Source: Pseudomonas atagonensis (lineage in GTDB: Bacteria > Pseudomonadota > Gammaproteobacteria > Pseudomonadales > Pseudomonadaceae). Taken from it: a stretch of DNA of 64,000 nucleotides. The first letter of the stretch is position 1; each line of letters starts with the position of its first letter. Made by a program: the position numbers and the translations under genes. The stretch spans positions 248,001 through 312,000 of the forward strand of contig NZ_VXCA01000025.1 in assembly GCF_011369485.1 (NCBI RefSeq). Reading direction: 5' to 3'. Positions 1-7,349 of the stretch are shown in pieces. The notes under the pieces were generated by a model, which did not search any database, was not told where the DNA came from, and worked only from the letters and a program-made list of their open reading frames with translations.

Positions 1-210
1 CAGATCCTTGTCGTCGATGGCCACGTCGATTTTCACCTTGGGCAGAAAATCGACCACATATTCCGCGCCGCGATACAGCTCGGTGTGACCCTTCTGCCGG
101 CCGAAGCCTTTGACTTCAGTAACGGTAATGCCCTGCACGCCGATTTCGGACAGCGACTCGCGCACGTCGTCCAACTTGAACGGCTTGATGATGGCAGTGA
201 CTAGCTTCAT
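1..210 (-). CDS. glnK: PII nitrogen regulatory protein GlnK (N-terminal part, runs off the window)
   Basis: The first 70 codons of a PII signal protein are present; the rest lies beyond the left edge. PII proteins bind ATP/ADP and 2-oxoglutarate and, when nitrogen is plentiful, block the ammonium channel AmtB, which normally lies downstream of glnK. The start MKLVTAIIKPFKLDDVRESL is the classical PII N terminus, and the T-loop stretch GRQKGHTELYRGAEY places the uridylylated tyrosine exactly at residue 51. The gene is read leftwards, divergently from ubiK, behind a sigma-54/NtrC-type promoter. The identity as GlnK rather than GlnB rests on that promoter and on the synteny with PA5288. Confidence 0.95.
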   Translation of the reverse strand, partial: MKLVTAIIKPFKLDDVRESLSEIGVQGITVTEVKGFGRQKGHTELYRGAEYVVDFLPKVKIDVAIDDKDL

Positions 211-395
211 GAAACTCTCTCCCGAATTGGTGGACTTGCCCCAGGAAAACAAACCCGACTCAAGTCTAAGCGCAGTGCCTGGCTTTGTAACGCATCGCTG
301 ACGCCAGCTAACCGCATCAGACGAAACTCCCCGCTTCGCCTGCCGCACTGCATTCGTCACAGCGACTGCATCAGTGCATGGGTCGAAGGTGACTA

Positions 396-411
396 AGCAG
401 AAACCTTGCCA
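396..411 (-). promoter_or_regulatory. Candidate sigma-54 promoter of glnK
   Basis: Read on the minus strand, this stretch is TGGCAAG-GTTT-CTGCT. The -24 GG and -12 GC are separated by exactly 10 bases, matching the RpoN consensus TGGCACG-N4-TTGCW closely. Transcription would start near 385 and leave an mRNA leader of about 175 nt before the glnK start at 210. Nitrogen-regulated glnK-amtB operons are normally sigma-54 dependent, so the position makes sense. Confidence 0.75.
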
Positions 412-485
412 TCTCGCCAAAAACCTCTGATTTCAATCCCTTGGCCGCTGCCGCAGGCACTCCCGCCCAAAAGGCCCGACGGATA

Positions 486-535
486 CGCACAACAACGGTG
501 CGCTGCCGTCCATCCGTTTGCGCGAAAAGCGTGCA
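486..535 (-). promoter_or_regulatory. Tandem candidate NtrC enhancer boxes for glnK
   Basis: Two palindromes have the NtrC spacing (GCAC-N7-GTGC). One is CGCAC-AACAACG-GTGCG at 486-502, with perfect arms. The other is TGCGC-GAAAAGC-GTGCA at 519-535. Their centres are 33 bp apart, about three helical turns, and lie roughly 110 and 143 bp upstream of the predicted glnK start of transcription, the usual distance for NtrC enhancers. The boxes sit between glnK and ubiK, close to the ubiK start, so they may also affect the divergent gene. Confidence 0.65.
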
Positions 536-605
536 TCCCAGCCTGCGCAAATGACTATAGACACTGCGTGATACACTGCCGGCCATTGTTTCCAGGACAT
601 CCATC

Positions 606-866
606 ATGCTCGCGCCCAAAGACTTCCTCGACGCCCTGAGCGGCACTGCCTCCCGCCTCTTCAGCGGCGATACCCCGCTGCCGAAAGCCGAAATCGAAAG
701 CCAGTTCAAGATGCTGCTGCAAAGTGCGTTCAGCAAACTCGATCTGGTAAGCCGTGAAGAATTTGATAGTCAGATGGTTGTACTGGCCCGCACCCGCGCC
801 CGCCTCGAAAGCCTCGAAGCCAAAGTCGCCGAAATGGAAGCCAAGCTGACTCCACCAGCCGAATAA
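606..866 (+). CDS. ubiK: Ubiquinone biosynthesis accessory factor UbiK (YqiC family)
   Basis: This 86-residue protein matches the UbiK/YqiC family (formerly BMFP). Members bind membranes, form trimers through a C-terminal coiled coil and help the cytosolic Ubi complex make ubiquinone aerobically. The N-terminal half is an amphipathic helix region (about residues 1-45). The C-terminal half is a clear heptad coiled coil (LARTRARLESLEAKVAEMEA, residues 58-77 or so). The length is normal. It is divergent from glnK, as in other Pseudomonas. No operon partner follows; the next 360 bases hold a REP-like hairpin and an RNA leader. Confidence 0.9.
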   Translation: MLAPKDFLDALSGTASRLFSGDTPLPKAEIESQFKMLLQSAFSKLDLVSREEFDSQMVVLARTRARLESLEAKVAEMEAKLTPPAE

Positions 867-880
867 TTCCGCCCCCCCAG

Positions 881-944
881 TAGGAGTTGCCGAAGGCTGC
901 GATCTTTTGATCTTCAGCCCTTCATTCTTCTCGGCAACGTCCTA
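881..944. repeat. REP-like palindromic element
   Basis: The outer arms TAGGAGTTGCCGAA and TCGGCAACGTCCTA pair, and inside them GGCTGCGATC pairs with GATCTTCAGCC around a TTTT loop. This is the REP type with a CTGCGATCTTTTGATCTT core common in fluorescens-group genomes. It sits just after ubiK and could also stop or stabilise its transcript. A one-armed relative is at 59573-59620. Confidence 0.65.
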
Positions 945-1041
945 CAACCTGCACCACCGCCGTCCGATTGCGCCGAAAAGCCCAGGTTTCTAAGCATCAC
1001 CCGATGCTGAATGTTCAGCACCGGGTTTGGCGACCTGGATA

Positions 1042-1168
1042 GCTTAAGGCGCACGACAACCATGATGGCGGCTACATTTACCGCCACATCGTTTCATGGC
1101 GGTTGTGCGTGGGAGACCTTCGGGTCTGCCGGGTTCCTTTTGCTCCGGTTCGCCAACCCGCGTACAAC
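1042..1168 (+). ncRNA. C4-like antisense RNA leader upstream of the Bro-N gene
   Basis: A structured leader ends 59 bases before the Bro-N start. Visible helices are a hairpin 1066-1071/1081-1086 (TGGCGG/CCGCCA), an outer stem 1102-1109/1161-1168 (GTTGTGCG/CGTACAAC), a TTCG-capped hairpin AGACC/GGTCT (1114-1127) and a CCGG/CCGG hairpin (1129-1132/1145-1148). The loop of the last hairpin carries TTCCTTTTGC (1134-1143). It pairs over 10 bases (one G-U) with GCAAGAGGAA (1211-1220), the ribosome-binding site of the next gene. A second arm, GCTTAAGG (1042-1049), pairs with CCTTAAGC (1205-1212) just upstream. This is the logic of the phage P1 C4 antisense RNA, which represses an antirepressor gene. 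A sister copy with the same core lies at 59690-59870. The family call is from memory of the C4 fold; the pairings are seen directly. Confidence 0.7.
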
Positions 1169-1227
1169 TGCCACCCAATCGTTTGGCGACGATTGAGGGC
1201 AGCCCCTTAAGCAAGAGGAACTGCTCA

Positions 1228-1746
1228 ATGAATCAAGAAGAGACTTATCTAAGCCCGCACATCTTCACCCGCCACAAACTCCCCCTCCACGCCCTCCTCA
1301 TCCAGAACCAACCCTGGTTCTGCGCCCGAGACCTGAGCCGCCTGCTGCACATCCATCTCAACGAACGCATGCTGCGAAAACTCGACCCCGACCAATACCA
1401 AACCCGCAAAACCCTCATCCACAACCAGATCGAAAAAACCCTGCTGATCAGCGAATCAGGCATCTACGCCCTCCTCGTCTACCACTACTGCCCCGAATAC
1501 CGAGCCTTGCGCGAGTGGCTCACCCACCAGGTCATCCCCACCCTGCGCGACACTCAAGTGCCCACCACAAGCGAACGCCCACACCTGAGCCTGCTCAGTT
1601 GGCCGGATATGACGTTGAGTTTGTTGCACTGGAATAATCAGCCGTGGATACGGTTGCAGGATGTGCCACACATGGTGACGGAGCGAGAACAGGTAAACCG
1701 CACGGCTGTGAACTCATGGTGGAGAAAGGCTCTGCAATTGATCTGA
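1228..1746 (+). CDS. Bro-N (phage antirepressor-type) domain protein
   Basis: This 172-residue protein has a Bro-N domain over roughly its first 110 residues (RHKLPLHALLIQNQPWFCAR, LSRLLHIHLNERMLRKL, SESGIYALLVYHYCPEYRAL, REWLTHQVIPTLRDT). Bro-N occurs in phage antirepressors and in baculovirus BRO proteins and binds nucleic acid. The C terminus repeats a short Bro-like motif (LHWNNQPWIRLQDVPHMVTE), suggesting a degenerate second module. An upstream in-frame extension to 1096 would run through the structured RNA leader, so the ATG at 1228 is preferred; it is preceded by AAGAGGA. No integrase, repressor or other phage gene is nearby, so it is a solitary gene. A strong terminator follows at 1771. 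Confidence 0.75.
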   Translation: MNQEETYLSPHIFTRHKLPLHALLIQNQPWFCARDLSRLLHIHLNERMLRKLDPDQYQTRKTLIHNQIEKTLLISESGIYALLVYHYCPEYRALREWLTHQVIPTLRDTQVPTTSERPHLSLLSWPDMTLSLLHWNNQPWIRLQDVPHMVTEREQVNRTAVNSWWRKALQLI

Positions 1747-1770
1747 ATTTTTGCGCTGCAACCTCACCAA

Positions 1771-1807
1771 AGGTCATTTCAGTGATGCCACTGAAATGAC
1801 CTTTTTT
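1771..1807 (+). terminator. Rho-independent terminator after the Bro-N gene
   Basis: A perfect 14-bp stem (AGGTCATTTCAGTG at 1771-1784 with CACTGAAATGACCT at 1789-1802) with a 4-base loop is followed by a T run. It ends the C4-like leader/Bro-N transcript. Confidence 0.9.
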
Positions 1808-1941
1808 GTGTCTTCATTTTCTCCAGCCCCCTACTCCGAAATCCCCCACTCACAGAAGTAACGTCCTACAAAACGCGTCCCCCACGTCTGATTTCGCTGC
1901 CCCCTCTCTGCTGGCTATCTTCTGCGACCAGATCCAAACAG

Positions 1942-2487
1942 ATGAAAACAATGAGAAGAAAAGGCAAAGCAACGGATCTTCGTAACCAGACATTCAGATC
2001 AAACTCGCGAAAGATCGCCCACAAATTCTTTCTCAAGAACATTGCCCCGAGAATCCCGAATATTGATGCAGCAGCGGTCAAGTTTGAGCCAATTACCCCA
2101 GCAGCGATAACGCAATGCTTTCTCTGGGAGGGGCCAACAATTTTCCCTTGGGATGACGTTGCAGACTGGAAAAGTAAAGATGCGAAAGGTCTGGATTTGG
2201 CGATATGGTACAAACAGATACTTTGCGGCATGTGCTATGCGACCCCGCGCGCAAGCTCTATCTGCTTAAAGATTATTCTGTTGGAAGGGCATCCGGACAG
2301 TGCACACCCGCTTCGCGGCAGGATCGCGCCGATTGCTCTGCTTGTCGCAGATCACTATGCGCGAGCGCTAGGATGCAAAGAAATCGAGATTCAGGATCCT
2401 GATCCGAATGTTGTTTTTTATTACCGAAAACTGGGGTTCAAATTCGACCACACCAACCGGCTTGTCATTTCTGTGGACGGTCAATAA
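1942..2487 (+). CDS. GNAT-like acetyltransferase-fold protein, function unknown
   Basis: This 181-residue protein looks like a divergent GNAT. HPLRGRIAPIALLVADHYAR (about 118-137) resembles the acyl-CoA binding loop and following helix, and ALGCKEIEIQDPDPNVVFYY with RKLGFKFD matches the last strands of a GNAT (alternating strand, then 'YRKLGF'). The N terminus is unusually basic (MKTMRRKGKATDLRN) and an alternative ATG lies at 1951. Base composition is more AT-rich than its core neighbours. It is followed after 35 bp by a 56-aa ORF. This two-gene unit recurs, with the GNAT gene largely deleted, at 3060-3419. No substrate can be inferred. Confidence 0.6.
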   Translation: MKTMRRKGKATDLRNQTFRSNSRKIAHKFFLKNIAPRIPNIDAAAVKFEPITPAAITQCFLWEGPTIFPWDDVADWKSKDAKGLDLAIWYKQILCGMCYATPRASSICLKIILLEGHPDSAHPLRGRIAPIALLVADHYARALGCKEIEIQDPDPNVVFYYRKLGFKFDHTNRLVISVDGQ

Positions 2488-2522
2488 CATCGAAATCAAC
2501 AACCCAATCGCACGAGGTGCGT

Positions 2523-2693
2523 ATGAGCCCAAAAAAGCGAAAGGCAAAGCTTCTTCAGATTGTTGAACTACATCTCGAAGCACTCCGGTTGGCAGGGGAT
2601 ATGTCAGCCAACCAACGGCGATTTATTGAAGTTGCTGTTACATGTGGGCCAGAGCTTGAGCCAAGCGGCCCGCTGGCCGGTAGAAGATCCTGA
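2523..2693 (+). CDS. 56-aa basic small protein, copy 1 of a paralogous pair
   Basis: An ATG with an AGGTG-type ribosome site 5 bases upstream opens a 56-codon frame, MSPKKRKAKLLQIVELHLEA and so on, ending GPLAGRRS. It is homologous to the ORF at 3249-3419, also exactly 56 aa. Shared positions include KK-K near the N terminus, EAL-L, SA-QR-F, V--T-G-E-EP-G-LAG. Conservation of length and protein sequence while the flanking DNA has diverged argues that it is a real gene. The basic N terminus suggests binding to nucleic acid, which is inference only. A terminator follows directly. Confidence 0.6.
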   Translation: MSPKKRKAKLLQIVELHLEALRLAGDMSANQRRFIEVAVTCGPELEPSGPLAGRRS

Positions 2694-2706
2694 GTCAAAA
2701 ATAAAA

Positions 2707-2732
2707 AAGGCGTCCATAGGACGCCTTTTTTG
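2707..2732 (+). terminator. Rho-independent terminator after the first GNAT/56-aa unit
   Basis: GGCGTCC (2709-2715) pairs with GGACGCC (2719-2725) around an ATA loop, flanked by an A run and a T run. It closes the two-gene transcript. Confidence 0.9.
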
Positions 2733-3059
2733 TGTTTGGAGGAGTAGTCGCAGCGATTCTTTAGCTCCTGGCTTTACGGCCTTGGGTTCAGAATCCGACA
2801 GGCTAGCCCGTCGTCACTACTTCAGAGAAACCAACTTTCTCTGCTGCCAAAAATGCGGGGGAGCTTTTACTGGTGCCCAGTCCCGACGAATGCGCTGTTG
2901 CAGTCCTCGAACGGGAGGATCCTTCAGTACCGCTCAGGAGTCAAAGCTCATTTATGATTGCAGAGCAAAACTCTCATCCATGCCGACATAAAGTATTGCC
3001 CCTCCGCCCTCCCACATCCTGAACTGGCCATCTCCAACGTCCTCCACCCACGCAGGCAC
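2733..3059. other. Intergenic spacer between duplicated units, no gene recognised
   Basis: About 330 bases hold no convincing reading frame, RNA or repeat. The frame running through from 2560 is a shadow of the 56-aa gene and its spacer. The sequence is less GC-rich than the core flanks and looks like decayed accessory DNA. Confidence 0.4.
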
Positions 3060-3139
3060 AGTCCTACGAAGACCGTCCCCTTCGTCTGATTACGTAAGCA
3101 TCAATGCCTTCGATATCGTCTGCAGCTTGATCCCGACAG

Positions 3140-3215
3140 AACAAGACGATACGAAGAAAAGGAAAGGGTACCAAGCTTCGAAATCAGACACTCAAATCTG
3201 AATCCGACCAATAAG
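3140..3215 (+). pseudogene. Remnant of a second GNAT-like gene (start codons lost, middle deleted)
   Basis: The region 3060-3205 aligns with 1860-2010. CCTACGAAGACCGTCCCC matches CCTACAAAACGCGTCCCC, and GAAGAAAAGGAAAGG matches the GNAT start region GAAGAAAAGGCAAAG. The second GNAT ATG (1951) corresponds to ATA here. Similarity then jumps to the end of the unit: CAATAAGATCGAA near 3210 corresponds to CAATAACATCGAA at 2482. About 470 bases of the GNAT gene are therefore missing, while the downstream 56-aa gene is kept. Confidence 0.6.
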
Positions 3216-3248
3216 ATCGAATCAAGCATCCCGGCACGTGAGGTGTTT

Positions 3249-3419
3249 ATGAAGCAGAAGAAGCAGAAAACCCAACCGGCACGGGTGTCCAAACAGGGTA
3301 CCGAGGCACTCGGATTGCCGGACAGAGTTTCAGCCAGTCAGCGGCATTTTCTGAAAGTGCCCGCGACCTACGGCAAGGAAATGGAGCCCGATGGTTGGCT
3401 CGCCGGTGGTGGAACCTGA
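3249..3419 (+). CDS. 56-aa basic small protein, copy 2 of a paralogous pair
   Basis: The 56-codon frame MKQKKQKTQPARVSKQGTEA and so on ends DGWLAGGGT. It is paralogous to the ORF at 2523-2693, with the same length and the shared pattern EAL-L, SASQR-F, V--T-G-E-EP-G-LAG. AGGTG lies 5 bases before the ATG, as in copy 1. Its former GNAT partner is reduced to a remnant, so this gene has outlived its neighbour. Function unknown. Confidence 0.6.
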   Translation: MKQKKQKTQPARVSKQGTEALGLPDRVSASQRHFLKVPATYGKEMEPDGWLAGGGT

Positions 3420-3432
3420 GTACCGCCAAAAT

Positions 3433-3456
3433 AACCGCCTGACAGGCGGTTTTTTA
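3433..3456 (+). terminator. Rho-independent terminator after the second 56-aa gene
   Basis: AACCGCCT (3433-3440) pairs with AGGCGGTT (3444-3451) around a GAC loop and is followed by T residues. The stem sequence differs from the terminator of the first unit although both occupy the same place. Confidence 0.9.
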
Positions 3457-3589
3457 TGCCTGAGGATTAGTGCCTCCGGCAACATCCAGTGAAAGTTCGC
3501 CCTTAAAACTGTCCGACCAACGCCCTTTCCCCAGACTACCCTTCAAAAACCCGCAGGAAGCGGCCCCCGATTCAGCTCAAGGAACGACC

Positions 3590-5083
3590 ATGTCTCTCTC
3601 CATCGTCCACAGTCGCGCCCAGATTGGCGTGGATGCTCCCGCTGTCACCGTCGAAGTCCATCTGGCCAACGGTCTGCCGTCGCTGACCATGGTCGGCCTG
3701 CCGGAGGCGGCGGTGAAGGAGAGCAAGGATCGGGTGCGCAGCGCGATCATCAATTCCGGGCTGCAGTTTCCGGCGCGGCGCATCACCTTGAATCTGGCGC
3801 CGGCGGATCTGCCCAAGGATGGCGGGCGGTTTGATCTGGCGATTGCCCTGGGAATTCTGTCGGCGAGTGTGCAGGTGCCGTGCCTGACGCTCGATGATGT
3901 GGAATGTCTTGGTGAGTTGGCGTTGTCCGGGGCAGTACGAGCGGTGCGTGGCGTGTTGCCGGCAGCACTGGCGGCGCGCAAGGCGGGTCGTGCGCTGGTG
4001 GTGCCGCGGGCGAATGCCGAGGAGGCGTGTCTGGCCTCGGGCCTGAAGGTGTACGCGGTGGATCATCTGCTGGAAGCGGTGGCACATTTCAACGGACACA
4101 CTCCGGTGGAGCCTTACGTGTCGGACGGTTTGATTCATGCCGCCCGGCCTTATCCAGATCTCAACGAAGTGCAGGGGCAATTGGCGGCCAAACGCGCGCT
4201 GCTGATCGCCGCCGCAGGTGCGCATAACCTGTTGTTCAGCGGGCCGCCGGGAACGGGAAAAACGCTGCTGGCCAGTCGCTTGCCGGGGTTACTCCCGCCG
4301 TTATCAGAATGCGAAGCTCTTGAAGTGGCAGCGATTCAATCGGTCGCCAGCGGCGTGCCGCTGACCCACTGGCCGCAGAGACCGTTTCGCCAACCGCACC
4401 ACTCGGCTTCCGGGCCGGCACTGGTTGGCGGCAGCTCAAAACCGCAACCCGGCGAAATCACCCTCGCCCATCACGGCGTGCTGTTTCTCGATGAGCTGCC
4501 GGAGTTTGATCGCAAGGTACTGGAGGTACTGCGTGAGCCGCTGGAGTCCGGGCATATCGTGATTGCCCGCGCCAAGGATCGCGTGCGTTTTCCGGCGCGG
4601 TTTCAGTTGGTGGCAGCGATGAATCCGTGTCCCTGCGGATATCTAGGCGAGCCAAGCGGCAAGTGTTCGTGTACGCCGGACATGGTGCAGCGCTATCGCA
4701 ACAAGTTGTCGGGGCCGCTGCTGGACCGGATCGATCTGCACCTGACGGTGGCGCGGGAGGCGACAGCGTTGAATCCAGAGGTGAAACCGGGTGAGGACAG
4801 TGTCAGTGCGGCGGCCGTCGTGGCCGAGGCACGGGAGCGCCAGCAGAAACGTCAGGGCTGCGCCAATGCGTTTCTCGATCTGCCGGGGTTAAAGCGACAC
4901 TGCCAGTTATCCACAGCCGATGAGAAATGGCTGGAGTCCGCGTGTGAGCGACTGATCCTGTCGCTGCGCTCGGCGCATCGGTTGCTCAAGGTCGCGCGAA
5001 CGCTGGCGGATCTGGAACAAGCCAGGGACATCAGCCGTGAGCATCTGGCTGAAGCGCTGCAGTATCGGCCGGCGACTCAGTAA
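3590..5083 (+). CDS. yifB: YifB/ComM family Mg-chelatase-like AAA+ ATPase
   Basis: This is a 497-residue AAA+ protein of the ComM/YifB family. ComM is a hexameric helicase that promotes branch migration during natural transformation. The N-terminal domain starts MSLSIVHSRAQIGVDAPAVT and has the signature LVMVGLPEAAVKES-like stretch (here MVGLPEAAVKESKDRVRSAI). Walker A GPPGTGKT is at about 218-225 and Walker B LFLDELPEF near 298. The cysteine cluster NPCPCGYLGEPSGKCSCTPD starts near 344 and is followed by the arginine-finger region DRIDLHL. The frame extends upstream to 3470, but the family start and the GGAACGACC ribosome region favour 3590. In P. aeruginosa the gene also lies close to glnK and ubiK; the accessory islet has been inserted between them here. 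Confidence 0.95.
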   Translation: MSLSIVHSRAQIGVDAPAVTVEVHLANGLPSLTMVGLPEAAVKESKDRVRSAIINSGLQFPARRITLNLAPADLPKDGGRFDLAIALGILSASVQVPCLTLDDVECLGELALSGAVRAVRGVLPAALAARKAGRALVVPRANAEEACLASGLKVYAVDHLLEAVAHFNGHTPVEPYVSDGLIHAARPYPDLNEVQGQLAAKRALLIAAAGAHNLLFSGPPGTGKTLLASRLPGLLPPLSECEALEVAAIQSVASGVPLTHWPQRPFRQPHHSASGPALVGGSSKPQPGEITLAHHGVLFLDELPEFDRKVLEVLREPLESGHIVIARAKDRVRFPARFQLVAAMNPCPCGYLGEPSGKCSCTPDMVQRYRNKLSGPLLDRIDLHLTVAREATALNPEVKPGEDSVSAAAVVAEARERQQKRQGCANAFLDLPGLKRHCQLSTADEKWLESACERLILSLRSAHRLLKVARTLADLEQARDISREHLAEALQYRPATQ

Positions 5084-5107
5084 GTATTGAAACCGAACCG
5101 CCGTCAT

Positions 5108-5169
5108 TCGCGAGCAAGCCCGCTCCCACAAGTTCAGGGGAGATCCTGTGAGAGCGGGCTTGCCCGCGA
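5108..5169. repeat. REPIN (GCGAGCAAGCCCGCTCCCAC family)
   Basis: Two inverted REP units, TCGCGAGCAAGCCCGCTCCC and AGAGCGGGCTTGCCCGCGA, face each other across a short AGTTCAGGGGAGATCC spacer. It lies between the convergent yifB and chemoreceptor genes. Confidence 0.9.
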
Positions 5170-5188
5170 AGACCATGTCAGCGACAAA

Positions 5189-7165
5189 TCAACGAAAGCG
5201 GTCAACCTCGGAACGCAGGTCCGCCGCCAGCTTCTCCAGCTCTTTAGCCGTCACAGCCAGGTTCGACACCACCTCACGCTGCTCACTGTTGGCCAGCGCA
5301 ATGCTCTGCAAATTGCTGCTCAGCAACGTCGCGGTACTGCTTTGTTCCTGAGTCGCCGTAGTGATCGCGGCAAACTGCTGCCCCGCCGAACGGCTTTGCT
5401 CGTCGATGCGTGCCAGCGCCGAGGCGACATTGGCGTTACGCGACAGGCCTTCCTGCATCAGCACATTGCCCTGCTCCATGGTGCTGATCGCGTTGCCGGT
5501 TTCCTGCTGGATGCTGTGGATCATGCTGGAAATTTCATCGGTCGCCTGACGGGTACGCGAGGCCAGGCTGCGCACCTCATCCGCCACCACGGCAAAGCCG
5601 CGACCTTGTTCACCGGCACGCGCGGCCTCGATGGCGGCGTTGAGCGCCAGCAGGTTGGTCTGTTCGGCAATCGAAGTGATCACCCCGACGATGCCGCCGA
5701 TTTCCTGTGAGCGCTGACCGAGGGTGTTGATCACCGTCGCGGTGCTGTTCAGGGCACCAGCGATTTGCTCCAGAGAGGACGACGCTTCTTCCATCGAGCT
5801 ACGGCCAATCTGCGTCTGCTGAGCGTTTTCCTGCGCCAGACGCTGGGTGGCGCCCATGTTGTCGGCGATGTTCAGCGAGGTGGCGCTGAACTCTTCGACC
5901 GCGCCGGCCATGCTGGTGATTTCACCGGACTGTTGCTCCATGCCTTCGTACGCGCCACCGGACAAACCGGACAAGGCCTGCGCACGGCTGTTGACCTCTT
6001 CCGAAGAGCGGCGAATGTGCTCGACCATGGTCGACAGTGCCTGGCTCATCTGGTTGAAGGCGCGAGACAGCTGACCGATTTCGTCGTTGCTCGACACGTT
6101 CAGGCGCACGCTCAGATCACCGGCGCCCAAGGCCTCGGCCTGACGCACCAGGTCACCCAGCGGTTGCAGCTTGCTGCGCAGCAGCCACATCGCCGAGCCG
6201 ACCGCGATCAACATCGCCAGCAGACTGCCGATGGCCAATTGCGTGCCGACACTCCAGGTCACCGCGCGGATTTCGGCTTTCGGCATACTTGCCACCACCG
6301 CCCACGGCCCGCCGTCGAACGGTACGGCGATGCTGTAGAAGTCTTCCGAAGAATCACTCCAGAACTCACCCTTGCCCGGTTTCGCAGCCAGGCCTTTGAT
6401 CACCGGCACCGCCTGATCCAGCGCCTTGACACCCGCTGGCGCAACCAGCCATTTGTTTTGCTCATCGAGCAACGCCAGCGAACCGCTCTGACCGATGCGG
6501 AAGCGCTTGAGGTTGTCGAACTGGGCGTTCTGCGCATCGGTGTAATCGAAGCCGACGAACAACACCGCGATCACCTTGCCGCTGCTGTCACGCACCGGGG
6601 TGTACTGAGTCATGTAGGAACGATCAAACAGCAAGGCGCGGCCGACATAACCCTGCCCCGCCATCAGCTTTGCGTACGCCGGGTGCGCGTGATCGAGCAA
6701 GGTGCCGATGGCGCGGGTACCGTCCTGCTTGGTCAGGGAGGTGCTGACCCGCACAAAGTCTTCGCCGCTGCGCACGAACAGCGTGGCGACGCCGGCCGTC
6801 ATCTGCTTGAACTCGTCGACTTCCTTGAAGTTGTTGTTCAACACCTCGCTGCCCAGGTGCAGGCCCGGGGTCTGGGTGCCTGCCACCGTCACCGGCTCGC
6901 TCGGGTGAATGCTCAGGCCCACGCTGAAGCGCTTCTCGAACAGTCCGCTCAAGCGCTGAGTGCTTTCACGCAACGTGCCGTGGAAGGTGCTCAGTTGGTC
7001 GGCCAGCAGCCGCGCCTCACTGGCCAGATGCTCTTCACGGGTGGCGAGGTTGGCAGTGTCCAGCGAACGCAGGGCGAACACCGTACTGCCGCTGATGACA
7101 ATCGCCAGTATCACAGCGAGCGCGAGGCCCAGCTGCGAGGCGATCCGGGCGCGAGGTTGAGACAT
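5189..7165 (-). CDS. Methyl-accepting chemotaxis protein with Cache-type sensor
   Basis: This 658-residue transmembrane chemoreceptor starts MSQPRARIASQLGLALAVIL; in-frame codons upstream to 7306 look spurious. One membrane helix is at about 12-32, followed by a large periplasmic sensor (about 33-300) of the Cache_3-Cache_2 type. The stretch GRALLFDRSYMTQYTPVRDS followed by GKVIAVLFVGFDY is typical of that domain. A second helix is near 305-330, then HAMP (LRSKLQPLGDLVRQAEALG). The kinase-control hairpin EQTNLLALNAAIEAARAGE lies around 500 with the usual GRGFAVVADEVR. It should signal through CheW/CheA. No chemotaxis genes are adjacent, so it is an orphan receptor. The ligand is unknown; this sensor type often binds carboxylates or amino acids. 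Confidence 0.93.
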   Translation of the reverse strand: MSQPRARIASQLGLALAVILAIVISGSTVFALRSLDTANLATREEHLASEARLLADQLSTFHGTLRESTQRLSGLFEKRFSVGLSIHPSEPVTVAGTQTPGLHLGSEVLNNNFKEVDEFKQMTAGVATLFVRSGEDFVRVSTSLTKQDGTRAIGTLLDHAHPAYAKLMAGQGYVGRALLFDRSYMTQYTPVRDSSGKVIAVLFVGFDYTDAQNAQFDNLKRFRIGQSGSLALLDEQNKWLVAPAGVKALDQAVPVIKGLAAKPGKGEFWSDSSEDFYSIAVPFDGGPWAVVASMPKAEIRAVTWSVGTQLAIGSLLAMLIAVGSAMWLLRSKLQPLGDLVRQAEALGAGDLSVRLNVSSNDEIGQLSRAFNQMSQALSTMVEHIRRSSEEVNSRAQALSGLSGGAYEGMEQQSGEITSMAGAVEEFSATSLNIADNMGATQRLAQENAQQTQIGRSSMEEASSSLEQIAGALNSTATVINTLGQRSQEIGGIVGVITSIAEQTNLLALNAAIEAARAGEQGRGFAVVADEVRSLASRTRQATDEISSMIHSIQQETGNAISTMEQGNVLMQEGLSRNANVASALARIDEQSRSAGQQFAAITTATQEQSSTATLLSSNLQSIALANSEQREVVSNLAVTAKELEKLAADLRSEVDRFR

Positions 7166-7349
7166 GGACAGCTCCTGGCCGAGCCATTCGATCCTCCTTG
7201 ATCGCAGCTCGGATAATTTTCTAGTAATAGGGGTGGATCGTGGAGACCGGCACGACGGTCCCACTTGCTCGTAGTCGGCGGTAAAAGCGAATACTTGAGC
7301 GTGCAACGAGGGTATGGCGCAAGGCCGGCATTGTGGCGGCTCGAACGTT

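Noticed and set aside
1096..1227. N-terminal extension of the Bro-N gene
   Set aside because: The extension would translate the conserved RNA hairpins; the domain begins after 1228 and the ribosome site is just before that ATG.
870..3460. A prophage remnant around Bro-N
   Set aside because: No integrase, repressor, structural or lysis gene and no attachment-site duplication is visible, so only an isolated gene with its RNA leader is claimed.
5765..7201. A 478-codon open frame antisense to the chemoreceptor
   Set aside because: It mirrors the codon pattern of the real gene and carries no recognisable motif.
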